From: JB111 sp049856175
GTDB lineage: Bacteria > Actinomycetota > Actinomycetes > Actinomycetales > Actinomycetaceae
Length of the DNA: 64,000 nt
Direction: 5' to 3'
Assembly (NCBI RefSeq): GCF_049856175.1
Contig: NZ_JBNDNA010000010.1
Span: 1 to 64,000, forward strand
In this document: one piece after another, positions 59,419 through 64,000 of the stretch
Position numbering within the stretch: the first letter of the stretch is position 1
Layout of the letters: each line of letters opens with the position of its first letter
Program-made: the position numbers and the translations under genes
Notes under the pieces: generated by a model
Seen by the model: only the letters and a program-made list of their open reading frames with translations
Told to the model about the DNA's origin: nothing
Database searches by the model: none

Positions 59419-62093
59419 CGGCACTCGACCACACGCTGTGGGACGCCCACATCGGCGTGCTGCACGAACGGCTGAACGACGTCGACCGGGCCGGCGTCGT
59501 CGTCGTCGGCGCGCCCGGGTCCGGGACGACGTCCCTGGTGCAGGTGCTCCTGCGGGACGGGGGCGGACCGACCGCGCTGACCGTGCAGTGCGGTCCCGCG
59601 CTCGTGGACGTCCCCTACGGCGCGCTGTCCCCGTACCTCACCGACCTCGAGGTCGTGCAGGGACCGGTCGACGTGCTGGCGGCCGTGCAGCGGCACCTGG
59701 ACGGGATCGCGTCCCCCGCGCAGGACGGGAGCCGGCTCCGACCCGTCATCGTCGTGGAGGACTGCCAGTTCCTGGACGCGGCCAGCGCGTTCGTCCTCGC
59801 GCTCCTGGCCCAGAACCGCGAGGCCGTCCTGCTCGCCACCAGCGTGGGCCTGCGCGGGGAGTCCGGCCTGGGCGCGCTGGTGGACACGGGCCTGCTCGCC
59901 GCCGTGACGATGCCCGCCCTGGGGCTCGCGGAGACCAGCGCGCTGTGTGCGTCCGTCGTCGGGGCCCGACCCACCGGCGGCGCGGCCGCGACGATCCTCG
60001 GCATGACGGGCGGGATGCCCGGGCTCGTCGTCGCGTTCCTGGCGTCGGCGGACGAGCAGGGCATCCTCGTGGGTGCCGACGGCGAGACCTGGACGAACGG
60101 GGGCCCGGACCGGTGGACGCTGCTCCGACCGGCCCCCTCGGTCGACGAACGGCTCGTCGGCGTCGTCGAGGGGATGCAGTCCGAGCTCACCGACCAGCAG
60201 CAGACGGCGGTGACCATGCTGGCGCTCGTCGGACGCATGCCGGCCGCCGAGCTGCGCGCGGCGGTGGGGGACCAGGTCCAGGACCTGTGGGACACGCACG
60301 TGGTCCGCGGCACCCCCGAGGGGGACGTGGAGCTGAGCGCGGAGCTGTACGGCGAGGTCATGCGCTCGATCACGCCGCCCGGACGGGGTGCCGAGCTCAT
60401 GGCGCGGCGGCCGGCCTCGGTCGCGGGGCCCCCGCGACGGCAGCCCGCGCGATCCGTGGCCCGGGCCGTCGAGAGCGGGCTGCCCGTGCCCGACGAGGAC
60501 CGCGTCGCGGCCGGCTACGAGCTCCTCGCGAGCCGGGACCTCGCCACCGCCTGGTTCCTGGCCGCGCGGCCGGCGGACGCCGCGCACGAGGAGAGCGTGG
60601 TGCTGCGTGCGGAGGTCATGCTCGCCGCCGGCCGAGCGATGTCCGGTCGGACCGACCTCGTCGAGGTGGCCGACCGCACGCAGGACGTGCACGTGTTGTC
60701 CGAGGTGCTGGCCGCGCTGGCGATGGACCGGGCCCAGGAGGGGGCGTCGACGACCCCGTGGGCCGCGCTGAGCGAGGTCTGGCTCGAGCGGCAGGACCGC
60801 GCGCTCCGGGCCGGGCGCACGGCGCCCGCCGCGACCGGCTCGCTCGCGGCGTGGTGGTCGGCGCTGGACCGCGTCGACGTCGCCGACGAGTCGGCCCGGC
60901 TTCTCGACCTGAGCTCCGCGGTCGCCACGGACCCTGAGGCCCCGACGGTGATGCGTTGCGTCGCGCACTGGGTACGAGGATGCCTGCTCACGCGGGCGGG
61001 GCGCCTCGTCGACGCCGCGGACGACGCCGCGCAGGCCGACGCGCTGGTGGCGGGGGACGCACGGGTGTCGGCGCTCCTGGGCGTGCACGCGGTCGTGCAC
61101 CTGGTGGAGGCGCTGCTGCTCGTCGGGGACGTCGACGGTGCCGCCCGGGTCGTGGCCGACCGGCGCGGCGGGTCGGCGTACCGGAGCCACGCCTGGGCCG
61201 GCACCCTGCAGTCCCTCGACGGGTTCGTCGAGCTCGCTCGCGGCCGCGTGCGGCCGGGTGGCCACGTGCTCCGCGACGCGGCGTCGGACCTCGACCAGTG
61301 GGACCCGGTCCGCCTCCGGCCCCTGGTCACCGCCCTCGAGGGAGCCTCCGCCGCCCCGCCCGTCGGCGCACCCGCGGGCGGCACGTCGCTCGTGGACCGC
61401 GTCCGGGACGCGGGGCCCCACGGTCGGACCGAGCGCCGGCTGCTCGCGTCCGGCGTCGCCGAGGTCGTCGACGACGCCGGGCGGGAGCACGCGCCCGGGA
61501 AACCCCCGGCGTGGGCGCGGATCGTCGCTGACGCGGAGGTCGCCGCGCACCCCGCCGTCGCGCTGGAGATCCTGCTCGTCGCGTCCGCCGTCCGGGACCC
61601 CGACACCGCGGACGACGAGCTGGTCGCGGCCATCCACCGGGCGGGCCTCCTGCTCGACGGGCCACGGGCCGACCTCGTCGTGCGTGCCCACGACCCGGCG
61701 ATCGCCGGGGACCCCGTGCGCCTGTCCCAGGTGGCTGAGCAGGCCATGACCGAGGGCTTCCCGGTGGTCGCGGCGGACGCGTGGGCACGCGTGGTCCGGC
61801 TCCACGACCGGGCGAACGACCTGCGGCGGCGCGGCGAGGCGTTGCGGCACCTGCACGGGGTCGTCGGAGAGCTCGGCGGGGTGCCCGGCCGGTACGTGCG
61901 GTCGGCGCTGGACCTGGGGGCGCTGACGCCCCGGGAGCTCGAGATCGTCCGGCTCACGCTCGAGGGACGTCGGAGCGGCGAGATCGCCAGGACCCTCGTG
62001 GTCTCGCCCCGGACCGTGGAGGGGCACCTCTACCGGGCCTTCGCCAAGCTGGGCATCAGCGACCGCACCGAGCTCCGGGACGTCTGGCCCTGA
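59415..62093 (+). CDS. Large LuxR-family regulator (LAL-like) with degenerate P-loop
   Basis: 892 residues, paralogous in layout to the gene upstream. The P-loop reads GAPGSGTTSLVQV: the Lys of GKT is Thr. The Walker B-like segment VIVVEDCQFLDAAS is better preserved. A long Ala/Arg-rich helical middle follows, and the LuxR domain is at the end (LTPRELEIVRLTLEGRRSGEIA, then SPRTVEGHLYRAFAKL). A sugar-transferase gene for exopolysaccharide follows, with a 22-base palindrome before it. Probable role: transcription control of surface polysaccharide genes, perhaps as a heterodimer with its neighbour (inference). Confidence 0.85.
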   Translation: MTALDHTLWDAHIGVLHERLNDVDRAGVVVVGAPGSGTTSLVQVLLRDGGGPTALTVQCGPALVDVPYGALSPYLTDLEVVQGPVDVLAAVQRHLDGIASPAQDGSRLRPVIVVEDCQFLDAASAFVLALLAQNREAVLLATSVGLRGESGLGALVDTGLLAAVTMPALGLAETSALCASVVGARPTGGAAATILGMTGGMPGLVVAFLASADEQGILVGADGETWTNGGPDRWTLLRPAPSVDERLVGVVEGMQSELTDQQQTAVTMLALVGRMPAAELRAAVGDQVQDLWDTHVVRGTPEGDVELSAELYGEVMRSITPPGRGAELMARRPASVAGPPRRQPARSVARAVESGLPVPDEDRVAAGYELLASRDLATAWFLAARPADAAHEESVVLRAEVMLAAGRAMSGRTDLVEVADRTQDVHVLSEVLAALAMDRAQEGASTTPWAALSEVWLERQDRALRAGRTAPAATGSLAAWWSALDRVDVADESARLLDLSSAVATDPEAPTVMRCVAHWVRGCLLTRAGRLVDAADDAAQADALVAGDARVSALLGVHAVVHLVEALLLVGDVDGAARVVADRRGGSAYRSHAWAGTLQSLDGFVELARGRVRPGGHVLRDAASDLDQWDPVRLRPLVTALEGASAAPPVGAPAGGTSLVDRVRDAGPHGRTERRLLASGVAEVVDDAGREHAPGKPPAWARIVADAEVAAHPAVALEILLVASAVRDPDTADDELVAAIHRAGLLLDGPRADLVVRAHDPAIAGDPVRLSQVAEQAMTEGFPVVAADAWARVVRLHDRANDLRRRGEALRHLHGVVGELGGVPGRYVRSALDLGALTPRELEIVRLTLEGRRSGEIARTLVVSPRTVEGHLYRAFAKLGISDRTELRDVWP

Positions 62094-62118
62094 CCCGTCC
62101 AGGTGGTCGGTGCGCATC

Positions 62119-62140
62119 GACCACGTGGTTCCACGTGGTC
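62119..62140. promoter_or_regulatory. Perfect 22-base palindrome before the polysaccharide gene
   Basis: GACCACGTGG, TT, CCACGTGGTC: a perfect 10-2-10 inverted repeat. Each half contains the self-complementary CCACGTGG, and their centres are exactly 10 bases apart. A weaker CCAGGTGG lies at 62099-62106. It is 26 bases after the regulator stop and ~145 before the next start. LuxR-type proteins often bind 18-22 base inverted repeats, so this may be the target of the regulators upstream; a terminator stem is the alternative, but no U-tract follows. The rest of the 192-base gap shows a TAGCGT hexamer at ~62195. Confidence 0.55.
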
Positions 62141-62285
62141 CCCGGGGGGGGCGAGCGAGTACCGCCCACCGATGTACGGGCGACCGGCCGTTCCTAGCGT
62201 CGAGGACGGACCGACGGACCCGCCGTCGGAGACCCGGCGCAGCGCCCCCCACGCGCGCCGGTGCTGCCACCCCCCGGAGGCCCCC

Positions 62286-63941
62286 GTGCACTCGCAGTCG
62301 ACGACGACCCACGACCGACCGAGGTCGGCGCGCACCGGGACGCTCGGCGCCCTCGGCGCCCGCGTCCTCGAGGTACCCACGCCCGCCACCGTCCCGCACA
62401 CGGACGCGGGACCCGCGCCCGAGGTCCTGAGCCCGGCCCCTGCGGCCATGAGCCCCCTGCGGCCCGACGTCGCACCGGACCCGCCCGACGTCCACCGCCG
62501 CGTCGACTGGTCGCGGCGCTACCGACGACGGGTGCACGCCACCGACCTCGGCGTCATCCTCCTGGCCGTCGCCTGGGGGACGTGGGCATCGGGCGACGTC
62601 GCCGCCGGGGCCACGGTCGCCCTCGGAGTCGGGCTCGTCCTGGTCTGGAGCCTGGCCCTGCAGCTGTTCCGCACGCGGTCCCCGCGCCGGATGGCGGTCG
62701 GGGCCGAGGAGTACAAGCGCGTCGTCGGTGCGACCGCCGCCACGGCCGGCATCGCCTGCTCGGTCACGGTCCTGCTCGGCGCGGACCTCTCCGCGCACGC
62801 GCGCCCGCACCTGACGCTCAGCCTGCCCGTCGGGCTGGCCGCCCTCGTGGTGGGCCGCTGGGTGTGGCGGACGTGGCTGCACCGGCTGCGCCTGCGCGGC
62901 GTCGCGCTGTCGGACGTCGTCGTCGTCGGTCAGCCGGCCGACGTGGCGTACGTGACCCGTCAGATCGCCCGCCGCTCCGCCGTCTGCTACCGCGTGGTCG
63001 GCGTCGTCCTCGACGTCCCCACCGACCCGCCGGCGGGGCCGGCACCCGAGGACGCCGGGACCGGCGACCCCGACCGGGACGGCCCGCCGGCGCCCCCGAC
63101 CTTCTACGGCGTCGAGCGCGTCCCGCAGGCGGTGACCGAGCTGGGGGCCGACTCGGTGGTCGTCGCCGGCCCGCTGCGTGCAGGCACGAGCGCCATCCGC
63201 ACGCTCGGCTGGTCCCTGGAGCGGACCCGGACCGAGCTCGTCCTCGTGTCCTCCCTGGTCAACGTCGCCGGTCCGCGCATCACCATGCGCCCCGTCGAGG
63301 GCCTGCCGCTCCTGCACGTGGACCAGCCCCGGTTCGAGGGCGGCCGCCACGTGGTCAAGCGGGGGCTCGACATCCTTGGTGCGGGCGCGGGCCTGCTGAT
63401 CGCCTCGCCGCTGCTCCTCGCCGTCGCCCTGATGGTCAGGTGGGACTCGCCCGGCGGAGCGTTCTTCTCCCAGACGCGGACCGGCCGGTACGGGCGGCCG
63501 TTCCGGATGGGCAAGTTCCGCACCATGGTCGCCACCGCCGAGCAGGACAAGGCGGCGCTCGCGGCCCGGAACGAGGGCGCCGGCCCGCTGTTCAAGCTGA
63601 AGGACGACCCCCGGGTCACCCGCGTGGGTGCCGTGCTGCGCCGGCACTCGCTCGACGAGCTCCCGCAGCTGTGGAACGTCCTGCGCGGCGACATGTCGCT
63701 CGTCGGCCCCCGCCCCCCGCTGCCGGAGGAGGTGGCCACCTACGAGGGCCACACCGGCCGTCGGCTCTACATCAAGCCGGGCCTCACGGGGCTCTGGCAG
63801 ATCAACGGCCGGTCGAACCTCGACTGGGAGGAGAGCGTCCGCCTGGACCTTTACTACGTCGAGAACTGGTCGGTCACCGGCGATCTCATGATCATGTGGC
63901 GCACCGTCAAGGTCATGGTCAGACCCGACGGCGCGTACTGA
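62286..63941 (+). CDS. Polyprenyl-phosphate hexose-1-phosphate transferase (WbaP/CpsE-like)
   Basis: 551 residues. It loads the first sugar phosphate onto the lipid carrier for exopolysaccharide synthesis. Four membrane helices (~75-210) precede a cytosolic CoA-binding-like domain (VVVVGQPADVAYVTRQIARR), a fifth helix (LDILGAGAGLLIASPLLLAV) and the catalytic domain with FRMGKFRTM, FKLKDDPRVTRVGAVLRRHSLDELPQL (given here only in part), MSLVGPRPP and GLTGLWQINGRS. GGAGG is 5 bases before the GTG at 62286, which I prefer to earlier in-frame starts. It is likely the first gene of a polysaccharide cluster continuing past the window end. Confidence 0.92.
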   Translation: MHSQSTTTHDRPRSARTGTLGALGARVLEVPTPATVPHTDAGPAPEVLSPAPAAMSPLRPDVAPDPPDVHRRVDWSRRYRRRVHATDLGVILLAVAWGTWASGDVAAGATVALGVGLVLVWSLALQLFRTRSPRRMAVGAEEYKRVVGATAATAGIACSVTVLLGADLSAHARPHLTLSLPVGLAALVVGRWVWRTWLHRLRLRGVALSDVVVVGQPADVAYVTRQIARRSAVCYRVVGVVLDVPTDPPAGPAPEDAGTGDPDRDGPPAPPTFYGVERVPQAVTELGADSVVVAGPLRAGTSAIRTLGWSLERTRTELVLVSSLVNVAGPRITMRPVEGLPLLHVDQPRFEGGRHVVKRGLDILGAGAGLLIASPLLLAVALMVRWDSPGGAFFSQTRTGRYGRPFRMGKFRTMVATAEQDKAALAARNEGAGPLFKLKDDPRVTRVGAVLRRHSLDELPQLWNVLRGDMSLVGPRPPLPEEVATYEGHTGRRLYIKPGLTGLWQINGRSNLDWEESVRLDLYYVENWSVTGDLMIMWRTVKVMVRPDGAY

Positions 63942-64000
63942 TGAGCATCTCGGCAGACGGCGTCGGCGGCGACCGTCGGCGCACAGCACAGGGGGAGGGG
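63941..64000 (+). CDS. Start of a further gene, cut by the window end
   Basis: An ATG overlaps the stop of the sugar transferase gene as TGATG, and the frame stays open to the window end (MSISADGVGGDRRRTAQGEG). Coupling and position suggest the next gene of a polysaccharide operon. Twenty residues are too few to name a product. Confidence 0.45.
   Translation, partial: MSISADGVGGDRRRTAQGEG

Noticed and set aside
59325..63989. A minus-strand open frame of more than 1500 codons opposite the regulator and transferase genes
   Set aside because: It is the mirror of real plus-strand genes in high-GC DNA. Its translation is low-complexity, rich in His, Gly, Arg and Val, with no domain.
1..64000. 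tRNA, rRNA, CRISPR arrays, insertion sequences or phage genes
   Set aside because: I looked for tRNA-like cloverleaf ends, regularly spaced direct repeats, transposase or integrase motifs and terminal inverted repeats and saw none. A tRNAscan or CRISPR search would settle it.

Overview
The window is very GC-rich DNA with G/C-ending codons, many GTG starts and frequent 4-base ATGA/GTGA gene overlaps. The gene content (pmt, rsmI, metG, tatD, an rpfB-type lytic protein, ksgA, ispE and ABC-F in actinobacterial order; a chaplin-like LPXTG protein; NarL-type two-component systems) points to a chromosomal segment of an actinobacterium. The many secreted enzymes with GDWDGDG repeats suggest a relative of Cellulomonas, Georgenia or Sanguibacter (inference). 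I found no rRNA, tRNA, CRISPR array or transposase.

Layout. 1-12.8 kb: a secreted CAP-domain protein with FG-GAP-like repeats, a DapA-type lyase, a CHAD protein, a three-gene membrane protein/sensor kinase/regulator operon, a Uma2 nuclease-like protein, trpF, and a DGPF protein with an ECF sigma factor. 12.9-16.4 kb: two large cell-surface proteins, one with six chaplin-like repeats and an LPETG anchor. 16.6-20.2 kb: a DUF1345 membrane protein and a second two-component system with a separate membrane sensor. 20.2-25.8 kb: a ykoFEDC-type thiamine/HMP ECF transporter behind a TPP riboswitch, followed on the same strand by a flavin monooxygenase. 25.8-32.1 kb: a homocysteine methyltransferase, a VapBC-like pair, a 3-methyladenine glycosylase lacking most zinc ligands, an aldehyde dehydrogenase and a protein mannosyltransferase.

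32.1-42.4 kb: a catabolic island lying between pmt and rsmI, which are normally neighbours. It has a LysR/amino-acid dehydrogenase pair, a GntR regulator, two Asp/Glu-racemase-fold enzymes, a 2-hydroxyacid dehydrogenase, an amidase, a DUF3830 protein, an aminotransferase and a semialdehyde dehydrogenase. ATTGTNNACAAT palindromes lie in its two divergent promoter regions, so it looks like one regulon with an unidentified substrate.

42.5-53.5 kb: the conserved rsmI-metG-tatD-rpfB-like-ksgA-ispE-ABC-F block, interrupted by a PhyH-like dioxygenase and a nicotinamidase. 53.6-64 kb: a frameshifted secreted alkaline phosphatase with the same five-repeat module as the first gene, a long leader containing a small ORF, two tandem ~890-residue LuxR-type regulators with degenerate P-loops, and a sugar-phosphate transferase that starts exopolysaccharide synthesis. 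Perfect LuxR-type palindromes lie before the regulators and before the transferase.
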